DNA of 12,185 nt from Alphaproteobacteria bacterium (GCA_028869725.1 JAGWRJ010000005.1:1-12185); one strand, 5' to 3'; positions 1-7,360 are shown, counted from the stretch's first letter. Numbers and translations: made by a program. Notes: generated from the letters alone by a model not told the origin.

Positions 1-65
1 CCCAGGTGTCCGAATGTGAAATTATAGGCAAAGCCGATCGTCTCGAGGACCGGGATCTTCTTCAT
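1..65 (-). CDS. 5' fragment of an unidentified leftward gene
   Basis: Only the first 21 complete codons are present, and the rest lies beyond the left edge. Reading leftward from an ATG at 65-63, the product begins MKKIPVLETIGFAYNFTFGH. A GGAG Shine-Dalgarno sequence at 78-75 sits 9 bases before the ATG, which supports this as a real start. The fragment is too short for a family call. A lysine pair followed by an aromatic, mostly non-polar stretch would suit the start of a membrane protein, but that is a guess. It is transcribed away from the amidase operon, so 66-554 must hold its promoter. Confidence 0.55.
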   Translation of the reverse strand, partial: MKKIPVLETIGFAYNFTFGHL

Positions 66-554
66 AGGGCGCAGCTCCGCTGGGCGGCAGCGCGCCCGCA
101 AAATAACACGACATGAAAATGTCTAGCGGCAGTCTACCGCCGTGACTAGGGCTGCGCCAATCATCGCCCACCCGCCACTGTGGAGATGACCGCGTAACCC
201 ACTCCACAGGAAAGGACCTTGCGCGCAGGCAGCTGCAGCAGAGTCCCCTGACATTCAGCCTCGCTCTGTTTCGCGCCACGCGCACGATCGGCGTCCGTTG
301 CGGTCAGGGCGCCCTTCACGCACATCACCGCTCACGAAAAACCAGAACCGTCGCCGGGATCGCGCGCAGACATCGCCGGCACAGTCGCCGATACGCGACG
401 GCACATGGGTCGGCACGATGCGGACAATCCTCCACGGCGGACACAGCCCCCCCCTTGCGGCAGGCCAGCGCCGTCCATTTGCACCCTTGGCGCCGTGGTG
501 ACAGTCTGTCAGCCACTGGCTAAGCTCCAGGGAGCAGGCTTTGGGGACGACACC
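66..554. other. Divergent intergenic region without a credible gene
   Basis: This stretch of about 490 bases separates the leftward gene fragment from the rightward amidase operon. Open frames exist on both strands, but their translations are rich in Arg, Pro, Cys and Ser, lack good ribosome binding sites and match no family I know. The AT-richest part, about 100-121, is a plausible promoter zone for the leftward gene, although I see no well-spaced -35/-10 pair. A run of eight C lies at 447-454. A dyad symmetry at 496-515 is listed separately. I see no tRNA, IS end or repeat array. Confidence 0.6.
496..515. promoter_or_regulatory. Candidate operator (dyad) upstream of amidase operon
   Basis: TGACAG and CTGTCA form a perfect 6-base inverted repeat around a single T (499-511). 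TGG and CCA extend it outward if one G at 512 is skipped. It ends 39 bases before the first amidase ATG, a place where a repressor or activator of the operon could bind. The shape suits a dimeric helix-turn-helix regulator. No regulator gene lies in the window, so the binder is unknown. Confidence 0.35.
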
Positions 555-1976
555 ATGAAAGATTACGCAGAACACGATGGACTTGGACTTGCCCGGCTGG
601 TTCGCAACAAGGATGTCCATGCCAGCGAACTCGTTGAAGAAGCCATCCGGCGGGCGGAGCGGGCGCAGCCCAAGCTCAATGCCATCGTGTTTCGCGATTA
701 TGATGCGGCGCGCAAAACCGCGGCTACGCCCACGGAAGGCCCGTTCATGGGCGTTCCCTTCTTTCTGAAGGACATCTTGGCCGTCGCGAAGGGCATGCCG
801 ACACGCCAGGCAAGCCGCTTCCTGCCGAACATTCCGAGCGATCACGACAGTGAACTGACCGCGCGCTTCCGCCGCGCCGGGCTCGTCATTCTGGGCAAAA
901 CCAATGTTCCCGAATTCGGGCTGGTGGCAACGACCGAATCGAAGCTCTACGGCCCTGCGCACAATCCGTGGAAGCTCACCCACTCGACGGGTGGCTCCTC
1001 AGGAGGCTCGGCCGCGCTGGTTGCCGCCGGCGTCGTACCTTTTGCTCACGCCAATGACGGTGGCGGTTCGATCCGCATTCCAGCCGCCGCATGCGGGCTG
1101 GTCGGCCTGAAACCGACACGCGGCCGCATCAGCTTCGGCCCGGATTTTGGCGATTCTCTGGACGGCCTGGCGAACGAACTGGTGGTCAGCCGCACCGTAC
1201 GTGACACCGCCGCAGCGCTTGATGCGGTCCAGGGCAATGTCGCAGGCGATCCCTACTTTGCGCCGCCGCCGACAGCGTCCTATCTGGCCTCCATCGACCG
1301 GCCGCCGGCATCCTTGCGCATCGGCGTTGCCACGACGACGCTCGATGGCCGTCCCCTTCACCCCGACTGCACCGCTGCGGTGAAGAATACTGCGAAACTG
1401 CTCGAGGGCCTCGGTCATCACGTCGAGGAAGCCGCCCCCAAGCTCGACCAGGCTGCTCTTATTCCCGCCTTCATGACCTATTGGTGCGCACATCTTGCAG
1501 CCGGTATCGATGCAGTCGCCCAGCTGACGGGACAGACGCCAGCCCGTGACGGATTCGAGGGCATGACCTGGGGCCTCTATCTGGCCGGCAAAGAGATCAG
1601 CGCTGTGCAGTATCTTCATGCCAAGGATGCGCTGCAAAGGGCCGGACGCGAGGCAGCGCACTTCCACCAGACCTATGATGTGTGGCTGACCCCGGTTCTT
1701 GGACGCCCGCCTGTGGCACTGGGCAGCTTCAACTTCGAAGAAACCGATCCAGTCAAAGCGTTCGCGCCCATGATCGACTATGTGCCGTTCACGGCAATGC
1801 AAAATGCCACCGGCCAGCCGGCAGTCAACGTTCCGCTCTACTGGAACAGCGAGGGACTTCCGATCGGCACGCAGTTTGTCGGCCGCTTCGGTGACGAGGA
1901 ACTCCTGCTCCAGCTCGCCCGCCAGCTCGAAGAGGCCCAGCCCTGGGCGCAGCGCTATCGCACTGTCGAGATCTGA
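555..1976 (+). CDS. NylA-like amidase signature hydrolase, copy 1
   Basis: This is a 473-residue amidase-signature (AS) enzyme, hydrolysing a carbon-nitrogen amide bond through a Ser / cis-Ser / Lys triad. By hand reading the triad is Lys72 (in FFLKD), Ser148 (in GGSSGGS) and Ser172 (in GGGSIRIPA). The 24-residue spacing of the two serines matches the family, and the overall sequence resembles 6-aminohexanoate-cyclic-dimer hydrolase (NylA). Length is normal for NylA-type enzymes. There is no signal peptide, so it should be cytoplasmic. The ATG at 555 is chosen because GGGGA at 543-547 precedes it by 7 bases and the protein then aligns with its two paralogues; upstream in-frame sequence to 405 looks non-coding. 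It is first of three tandem amidase genes and its TGA lies one base before the next ATG. The true substrate cannot be read from sequence; linear amides, cyclic dimers or small peptides are all possible. Confidence 0.93.
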   Translation: MKDYAEHDGLGLARLVRNKDVHASELVEEAIRRAERAQPKLNAIVFRDYDAARKTAATPTEGPFMGVPFFLKDILAVAKGMPTRQASRFLPNIPSDHDSELTARFRRAGLVILGKTNVPEFGLVATTESKLYGPAHNPWKLTHSTGGSSGGSAALVAAGVVPFAHANDGGGSIRIPAAACGLVGLKPTRGRISFGPDFGDSLDGLANELVVSRTVRDTAAALDAVQGNVAGDPYFAPPPTASYLASIDRPPASLRIGVATTTLDGRPLHPDCTAAVKNTAKLLEGLGHHVEEAAPKLDQAALIPAFMTYWCAHLAAGIDAVAQLTGQTPARDGFEGMTWGLYLAGKEISAVQYLHAKDALQRAGREAAHFHQTYDVWLTPVLGRPPVALGSFNFEETDPVKAFAPMIDYVPFTAMQNATGQPAVNVPLYWNSEGLPIGTQFVGRFGDEELLLQLARQLEEAQPWAQRYRTVEI

Positions 1977-1977
1977 C

Positions 1978-3402
1978 ATGGCCCTCGCAGAGTATGAAAC
2001 GCTCGACGGCCTGGCATTGGCCGAGCTCATTGCCGGACGACAGATCAGCGCTCTTGAAGTCATCGACAGCGCCATCGCACGCGCCGAAGCGCTCAATCCC
2101 AAGCTGAATGCCATCGTCTTCGCCGATTTCGAACGGGCCCGCGCCTGCGCCCGCAGGCAGGACCCGCCAGGCCCGTTTCATGGTGTCCCTACCCTGCTTA
2201 AAGACATGAGCGCCGGCGCTGAAGGCATGCCGACGCGACTTGGCTCGGCGATGACGCCGGCGCGTCCGGCCGACCACGATTCAGTCGTGGTCGCCCGCCT
2301 GCGTGCGGCCGGTATTGTTCCTCTGGGCAAGACCAATGTTCCGGAATTTGGCATCCTGCCGACCACCGAATCAAGGCTCTATGGTCCGGCACACAATCCC
2401 TGGAACCTCGCATTCTCAACCGGCGGTTCCTCGGGCGGATCAGCTGCTGCAGTCGCTGCCGGCATCGTACCCTTTGCTCACGCCACAGATGGTGGTGGCT
2501 CGATCCGCATTCCTGCATCGTGCAACGGCCTTGTAGGCCTTAAGGTGAGCCGCGGGCGCGTACCACAGGGACCAGATGCGACCGACCGACTGCTGGGACT
2601 TTCGGTCGATCACGTGGTGAGCCGATCGGTGCGCGACAGCGCCGCACTGCTTGACCTTTTCGCCGTCCCCGATTTTGGCGATCCCTATTTTGCCCTTCCG
2701 GCGCCGGACTCCTATCTCGCGTCCTTGCACGATGCGCCACAGCGCCTGCGCATAGCCGTCGCACTGCGCCGACCCGATGGCAGCGCTTTGCATCCGCAGG
2801 TCGAAGCCGCCATACGTAGTGCAGCGCGTCTGTGCGAAAGTCTGGGCCATCACGTCGAGGAAGCATCGCCGGCCTTTGATCATGAACTCCTCGCGCAGGC
2901 ATTCATGACCTTGTGGGCGGCGGGTACAGCCTATGGCGTTCGGGGCCTTGCGCGAGCGACCGGACAAACTCCGTCCACGGTACTGCTCGAAGGCCTGACC
3001 TTTGCGCTCTACGAGCGCGGTCTTGGCGTCAGCGCCGTCGAACAGAGCTGGGCACAGCAGACCCTGTACACAAGTGCGCGCACCGCAGCACATTTCCATC
3101 AGAGCTACGATCTGTGGCTGACCCCGGTCCTGGCCACCCCGCCCATGGCGCTTGGTACCATCGACGTTGAAGAACAGGACCTGCAGAAGGCCTTCGCACC
3201 CGTCATCGACTATGTCCCCTATACTGCCATCAGCAATGGCACGGGCCAGCCTGCAATCGCGCTCCCGCTTCACTGGACGCAGGACGGACTTCCGGTCGGC
3301 GTGCAGTTTGTGGCCCGCCATAGCGCCGAACTGCTGCTGCTGCAATTTGCGGCGCAGATCGAGCAGGCGGCACCCTGGTCCAAGCGGCATCCTGCCATCT
3401 GA
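1978..3402 (+). CDS. NylA-like amidase signature hydrolase, copy 2
   Basis: This is a 474-residue amidase-signature hydrolase, the close paralogue of the gene before it. The triad reads Lys75 (LLKDM), Ser151 (GGSSGGS) and Ser175 (GGGSIRIPA), so it should be active. In an 84-residue core around the serines, a hand alignment gives 67 identities with copy 1. The two also share C-terminal features such as HFHQ(S/T)YD and WLTPVL. The ATG at 1978 starts one base after the upstream stop, with only a weak GAG before it, so translational coupling is likely. One local change is LKVSRGR where copy 1 has the usual LKPTRGR. No signal peptide is seen. The function inferred is hydrolysis of an amide related to, but perhaps differing in chain length from, the copy 1 substrate. 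Confidence 0.92.
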   Translation: MALAEYETLDGLALAELIAGRQISALEVIDSAIARAEALNPKLNAIVFADFERARACARRQDPPGPFHGVPTLLKDMSAGAEGMPTRLGSAMTPARPADHDSVVVARLRAAGIVPLGKTNVPEFGILPTTESRLYGPAHNPWNLAFSTGGSSGGSAAAVAAGIVPFAHATDGGGSIRIPASCNGLVGLKVSRGRVPQGPDATDRLLGLSVDHVVSRSVRDSAALLDLFAVPDFGDPYFALPAPDSYLASLHDAPQRLRIAVALRRPDGSALHPQVEAAIRSAARLCESLGHHVEEASPAFDHELLAQAFMTLWAAGTAYGVRGLARATGQTPSTVLLEGLTFALYERGLGVSAVEQSWAQQTLYTSARTAAHFHQSYDLWLTPVLATPPMALGTIDVEEQDLQKAFAPVIDYVPYTAISNGTGQPAIALPLHWTQDGLPVGVQFVARHSAELLLLQFAAQIEQAAPWSKRHPAI

Positions 3403-3421
3403 AGACGAAGGAACAGATATC

Positions 3422-4855
3422 ATGGCTTTTCCAGAGTATGCCCACTATGACGCCACCGGCCTTGCCCATCTCGTACGCCGAGGCGAGGTCAGCGCGGCCG
3501 AACTCGTCGAAGAAGCCATCACGCGCATCGAGCGACACAACCCCACGCTCAATGCTGTCGTCTACAAGGCCTATGACGAGGCGCGCGGCTGCGCGAAAGG
3601 TCACTTGCCCGACGGCCCATTCAAAGGCGTGCCCTTTCTCATCAAGGACATCAACGTTCCGGTGCGCAACTGGCCGATGAGCAATGGCTCTGCCTATCTT
3701 AAGGATTATGTCAGCGACGCCGACTGCGAACTCACCGAACGATATCGGCGCAGCGGTGTCGTGCTGCTTGGCAAGACAAACACGCCCGAATTCGGGATCC
3801 CGGGCACGACAGAAGGACGCTATCTCGGCATCTGCCGCAATCCCTGGAATCCGGAACACTCCTCAGGCGGATCCTCAGGCGGCGCAGCCGCAGCCGTCGC
3901 CAGCGCTATGGTGCCCATGGCTCACGGCTCTGATGGCCTGGGCTCGATTCGCATTCCCGCGGCGCAGTGCGGCCTTGTCGGTCTCAAGCCGAGCCAGGGA
4001 CGCAATCCCGGCGGACCGGATGATGGCGGGCGGGCACACGGTTTCATCGTCGATCATGTCCTGACACGCAGCATGCGCGATACCGCCGCCATGCTCGATG
4101 CCACCGCCGATCCTGAGGACGATGCCCCTTACGCGCCTCTGCACAAGACGCGCCCCTTCGTGGAAGAACTTGATATGCCGGTCGGCCGCCTGCGTATTGC
4201 GTTTACGACAGAAGTACCGCGCGAAACCCCACCGCATCCCGATGTGACACGGGTATTCGAGACAACCGTCAAGCTGCTGGGTGAGCTTGGGCACACGATG
4301 ATCGAACGAAAGACGCTTGGCATCGAGTGGCGTACGCTCTACCGCGCCCAATCCTGCGTGTCGGGCGCGATGTTCGCGGCGTCGGTGGCCCAGTGGACGG
4401 AAATACTGGGCCGTGCGCCGCGCGACGAGGACTTTGAACCTCTGGCCCGCGCCTCCTGGCACAGCAGCCGCAAGCTGACCAGCGAACAGATCGGCTGGGG
4501 CTTTCAGACCTTGCGGCGGATGTCGCGCGAGCTGCTGCGCCAGTGGCGGCAGTTCGACATCCTCCTGTCGCCCACCACGCTGACGCCACCGCCGAAAATC
4601 GGTCACCTGGATCCGGTCGGGGTTGACCCGCGCGAGTTCCATCGGCGGCAGAGTTATGTCTTCGGCTACACGCCACCGGCCAACATGACCGGCCAGCCAT
4701 CGCTGTCTTTGCCACTGGGCCTTTCCAGCGATGGCCTTCCTGTCGGCATGATGTTTACCGCCCGCTTCGGCGACGAGGCGACCCTGCTCCGCCTGGGCCG
4801 TCAGCTGGAAGACGCAGCACCCTGGAACGAGCGTCACGCCCGGCTGTGGGGATAA
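3422..4855 (+). CDS. NylA-like amidase signature hydrolase, copy 3 (diverged)
   Basis: This is a 477-residue amidase-signature hydrolase, the most diverged of the three. The triad reads Lys75 (LIKDI), Ser151 (GGSSGGA) and Ser175 (GLGSIRIPA). The Gly-to-Leu change two residues before the nucleophile is the clearest difference from copies 1 and 2. In the same 84-residue core it has 54 identities with copy 1. The C-terminal half, with the ILGRAPRDEDF and LLSPTTLTPPPKIG segments, looks closer to NylA than to the other two copies. The ATG at 3422 follows AAGGA (3408-3412) with a 9-base gap, a better ribosome site than copy 2 has. The gap to copy 2 is 19 bases, consistent with one operon. No export signal is visible. 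The substrate is unknown; an amide cleavage partner to copies 1 and 2 is inferred. Confidence 0.93.
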   Translation: MAFPEYAHYDATGLAHLVRRGEVSAAELVEEAITRIERHNPTLNAVVYKAYDEARGCAKGHLPDGPFKGVPFLIKDINVPVRNWPMSNGSAYLKDYVSDADCELTERYRRSGVVLLGKTNTPEFGIPGTTEGRYLGICRNPWNPEHSSGGSSGGAAAAVASAMVPMAHGSDGLGSIRIPAAQCGLVGLKPSQGRNPGGPDDGGRAHGFIVDHVLTRSMRDTAAMLDATADPEDDAPYAPLHKTRPFVEELDMPVGRLRIAFTTEVPRETPPHPDVTRVFETTVKLLGELGHTMIERKTLGIEWRTLYRAQSCVSGAMFAASVAQWTEILGRAPRDEDFEPLARASWHSSRKLTSEQIGWGFQTLRRMSRELLRQWRQFDILLSPTTLTPPPKIGHLDPVGVDPREFHRRQSYVFGYTPPANMTGQPSLSLPLGLSSDGLPVGMMFTARFGDEATLLRLGRQLEDAAPWNERHARLWG

Positions 4856-4889
4856 GGCATATGACGGACGTGCCCGCGACGGGAGCGCG

Positions 4890-4911
4890 GCATGCGCGCC
4901 CTTGCGCATGC
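4890..4911 (+). terminator. Hairpin after the amidase operon, possible terminator
   Basis: GCATGCGC (4890-4897) and GCGCATGC (4904-4911) form a perfect 8-base stem with a GCCCTT loop, starting 35 bases after the copy 3 stop. No T-run follows, so it is not a textbook intrinsic terminator. A weaker bulged hairpin may exist nearby around AGGCA...TGCCT. It may end the amidase transcript or stabilise its 3' end. Confidence 0.35.
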
Positions 4912-5060
4912 GGGCCTTCCGACGGGGTAAGGAGCTGGGGCGCGCACCAGGCAAAGGGCGCCTTTTGAGCGCTGCCTCGATCCATGTGTCCCTTGAACAG
5001 ACGATCGGGGATCATTAAGCCAGCGGGCACATCGCGTCTTGGACTTTGGGAAACTCACAG

Positions 5061-6377
5061 GTGCGCAGCATCCACATCATCGGGGGCGGTCTGGCTGGAT
5101 CGGAAGCCGCCTTTCAGGCAGCTGAGGCTGGCTGTCGCGTCACTCTCCATGAGATGCGCCCTCATACCGCGACCAATGCGCACCAGACCGAAGACCTCGC
5201 GGAACTGGTCTGCTCCAACTCGCTGCGATCAGATGATGCCCAGAACAATGCCGTCGGCCTTTTGCACGAGGAGATGCGGCGCGCTGGCTCTCTCATCCTG
5301 CATGCAGCCGATGACGCACGCCTGCCCGCCGGCGGCGCTCTGGCCGTAGATCGTCAGGCGTTTTCACAGCGCGTAACCGACGTAATCACGTCACACCCCA
5401 ATGTTGAAATCCGCCGTGAAGAGGTCACGCACCTGCCGCCTGAGGAATGGGGCTCGACCATTATCGCGACTGGACCTTTGACCGCAGCGCCCCTGGCCGC
5501 TGCAATAGCGACACTGACCGGCGAAGCCTCACTGTCCTTCTTTGACGCCATCGCCCCCATCGTCTACCGCGACAGCATCGATTTTGACATCTGCTGGATG
5601 CAGTCGCGCTACGACAAGGGAGACGGGGCCGATTACATCAATTGCCCGCTGAACGAGGAGCAATACGCACGATTCCTTGCCGCCCTGCTCGCTGGCGAAA
5701 AGACGGACTTCAAGGAGTGGGAGGCATCGACGCCCTATTTTGAAGGCTGCCTGCCAATCGAGGTGATGGCTGCGCGCGGCGCCGATACGCTGCGCTTTGG
5801 GCCGATGAAGCCGGTCGGTCTTGCCGATCCGCGCAGCGGCCGGCGCCCGTTCGCCGTGGTGCAGCTGCGCCAGGACAATGCCCTTGGAACCCTGTGGAAC
5901 ATGGTCGGCTTTCAGACCAAGCTGCGCCATAGCGAGCAGACGCGCATTTTTCGCATGATCCCGGGTCTCCAAAACGCCCGCTTTGCCAGGCTGGGCGGAC
6001 TTCACCGCAACACCTTCATCAATTCGCCGCAGCTCCTCGACGAAACCCTGCGCCTGAAACTGCGCCCAGATATCCGCTTTGCGGGCCAGATCACCGGCGT
6101 CGAAGGGTATGTCGAAAGTGCTGCCATCGGTCTTCTTGCCGGCCGTTTTGCTGCCGCCGAAATCCTCGGCGCTGAGCTCAGCTGCCCGCCCGCCACGACC
6201 GCGCTCGGCGCCCTCTTGCGGCACATCACCGTCAATGCCGATGCGCGCAGCTTTCAGCCCATGAACATCAACTTCGGACTGTTCCCTGACCTGATCGGCA
6301 CACGTCACAAAGGGCGCGCGCGTAAGCCCGAACTGAGCGCACGGGCACTTGCAGATCTGCAGCAGTGGCTTTCATAG
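5061..6377 (+). CDS. trmFO: Methylenetetrahydrofolate-tRNA (uracil-5-) methyltransferase
   Basis: TrmFO makes 5-methyluridine at position 54 of the tRNA T-loop, using 5,10-methylenetetrahydrofolate and reduced FAD. With the GTG start the protein has 438 residues, normal for the family. The FAD dinucleotide fold opens it (IHIIGGGLAGSEAA, about residues 4-17). Family landmarks follow: Cys51 in LVCSNSLRSD and Cys230 in FEGCLPIEVMA, which correspond to the two functional cysteines known in the Bacillus enzyme, plus YINCPLNEEQY and a GLHRNTFINSP segment. I favour GTG at 5061, since GGGA at 5048-5051 precedes it by 9 bases. An in-frame TTG at 5046 would add five residues but has no clear ribosome site. 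A weak TTGAAC box near 4993-4998 could belong to its promoter. It converges on the leftward NDUFAF6-like gene with 14 bases between stops. Confidence 0.96.
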   Translation: MRSIHIIGGGLAGSEAAFQAAEAGCRVTLHEMRPHTATNAHQTEDLAELVCSNSLRSDDAQNNAVGLLHEEMRRAGSLILHAADDARLPAGGALAVDRQAFSQRVTDVITSHPNVEIRREEVTHLPPEEWGSTIIATGPLTAAPLAAAIATLTGEASLSFFDAIAPIVYRDSIDFDICWMQSRYDKGDGADYINCPLNEEQYARFLAALLAGEKTDFKEWEASTPYFEGCLPIEVMAARGADTLRFGPMKPVGLADPRSGRRPFAVVQLRQDNALGTLWNMVGFQTKLRHSEQTRIFRMIPGLQNARFARLGGLHRNTFINSPQLLDETLRLKLRPDIRFAGQITGVEGYVESAAIGLLAGRFAAAEILGAELSCPPATTALGALLRHITVNADARSFQPMNINFGLFPDLIGTRHKGRARKPELSARALADLQQWLS

Positions 6378-6408
6378 TGTGCACACCATAACTAGATGCG
6401 TGCACGCA
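6377..6408. repeat. Two GTGCAC-centred palindromes at convergent gene ends
   Basis: GTGTGCACAC (6377-6386) and TGCGTGCACGCA (6397-6408) are each perfect palindromes with the same GTGCAC core. Their centres are 21 bases apart, about two helical turns. They span the trmFO stop, the 14-base gap and the last codons of the opposing gene. They might bind a protein or serve as a bidirectional transcription barrier; as palindromes without loops they make poor RNA terminators. Confidence 0.4.
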
Positions 6409-7234
6409 GGGCACCTGCAAGCAGTATGAGCTGCCTGCGCCACTGCGCATATTGGGTGCTGTGACGGAACGGCTCAAACCCGCGGCGCAGCATCCGGCGC
6501 AGATAAAGCTCGCACAAGGCAGTCGGCAGGACGGCAGGAAGTGCGTCCCGCTCGATCTGGAACGCCCGGGCTGCATCCAGATGCCGAAGTGCCCGCTCAC
6601 CCAGGGTGTGCAGCGCCTGCGCCAACGCTCTGCCGCCATCGCCGGCAAGCATGCGCTCGCGTGACAGATCAAGCTGGGTCATCAGATCGGCCGGCAGATC
6701 GAGCTTGGCCCGGGCGGCACGATAGGGAATGGCGCGCATAACACCGGTAAGGCCATAGGCGATGCCAGCAGCGCGGGAGAGAGGATCAAGGCTGTCGCCT
6801 GTCCCAAGAATGCGCGCACCAATGCGCATCACTTCGCCTGCAGTCGCGTCGGCATAGGCTTCAAGTTCCGCCATGTCGGCAAACTGTTCCGCGCTGTCAT
6901 CCTTCGCACGTGCGTCAATCAGAGCGATGAAGCGGGCTGGATCAGCGTCCGTGTGGGCAAATAGTTCCGCAAGGGCTTCGGCTACATCATGGCGCCGCGG
7001 ACGCCCCTGGGCCGCTTCATCAACCGCTTCACGCCACCACTGGCGGCGTATCTCGGCCATCATCGGCTCATGCACGCTTTCGGCAATACGGGCGATCTCG
7101 TAATTGAAGGCATACAGTGCATGGAGATAGGGCCGAACCGCACCAGGCGCGAACAGAGCCGCCAGGTAGCGGTCGCAATCATGCCGACGTACCAGCTCTT
7201 CACAACTTTCCAGTGCCACCCCAGCTACTGCCAT
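6392..7234 (-). CDS. Squalene/phytoene synthase-fold protein, NDUFAF6-like
   Basis: The 280-residue product belongs to the squalene/phytoene synthase fold family but most resembles NDUFAF6, the mitochondrial complex I assembly factor. It has the NDUFAF6-type run from RYLAALFAP through YAFNYEIARI (about 41-50) to MMAEIRRQWW. The aspartate-rich motifs that bind prenyl diphosphate are missing: the first site reads NYEIARIAES and the second, about 161-175, reads GVMRAIPYRAA where true synthases carry an Asp-rich LRDV-type motif. Prenyl condensation is therefore unlikely, and a role in NADH dehydrogenase assembly is inferred by homology. The ATG at 7234 gives the usual family length, though its ribosome site (GGAA) is weak. 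A TTG at 7303 would add 23 residues that look unlike the family. It lies downstream of secD, separated by 126 bases with a hairpin. Confidence 0.85.
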   Translation of the reverse strand: MAVAGVALESCEELVRRHDCDRYLAALFAPGAVRPYLHALYAFNYEIARIAESVHEPMMAEIRRQWWREAVDEAAQGRPRRHDVAEALAELFAHTDADPARFIALIDARAKDDSAEQFADMAELEAYADATAGEVMRIGARILGTGDSLDPLSRAAGIAYGLTGVMRAIPYRAARAKLDLPADLMTQLDLSRERMLAGDGGRALAQALHTLGERALRHLDAARAFQIERDALPAVLPTALCELYLRRMLRRGFEPFRHSTQYAQWRRQLILLAGALRARI

Positions 7235-7317
7235 CGGTTCCACTCGGACGGGCCGACTGCCGACCACAATCTTCTCTGACGCACAGGACGCCAAAGAGTT
7301 CAATCGGTAACGCGGGA

Positions 7318-7344
7318 ACGTTCGCGATTGTGCCGCGCGAACGT
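7318..7344 (-). terminator. Strong hairpin between secD and the NDUFAF6-like gene
   Basis: ACGTTCGCG (7318-7326) and CGCGAACGT (7336-7344) make a perfect 9-base stem with a 9-base loop, beginning 16 bases after the secD stop on the minus strand. No T-run follows in that direction. It could be a terminator or processing element for the yajC-secD transcript. A further related CGCGGGAACGTT at 7311-7322 overlaps the left arm, so a protein-binding role for repeated half-sites is an alternative. Confidence 0.4.
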
Positions 7345-7360
7345 CAAAAGAAATCGTGTG

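Noticed and set aside
123..149. Imperfect hairpin with CTAGCGGC and GCCG-tga-CTAG arms
   Set aside because: The stem is short and has a 3-base bulge, and nothing around it suggests a terminator or known operator.
447..454. Run of eight C, possible phase-variable tract
   Set aside because: It lies outside any gene and about 100 bases before the amidase start, so a switching role has no support.
298..516. Small open frames on both strands in the upstream gap
   Set aside because: Translations are Arg/Pro/Cys-rich without a hydrophobic or domain pattern, and starts lack good ribosome sites. They are best read as chance frames in GC-rich DNA.
999..2114. Long minus-strand open frame opposite the first two amidases
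   Set aside because: It is a shadow of conserved amidase codons, spans the gene junction and shows no family motif. Similar frames at 2440-3423 and 3875-4954 fail for the same reason.
4993..5019. TTGAAC and ATTAAG as a trmFO promoter
   Set aside because: The -10 match is weak and the spacing of 15 bases is short, so I did not list it as a feature.
5529..6308. Minus-strand open frame of 259 codons opposite trmFO
   Set aside because: trmFO is conserved along its length in the other frame, and this translation has no domain or ribosome site.
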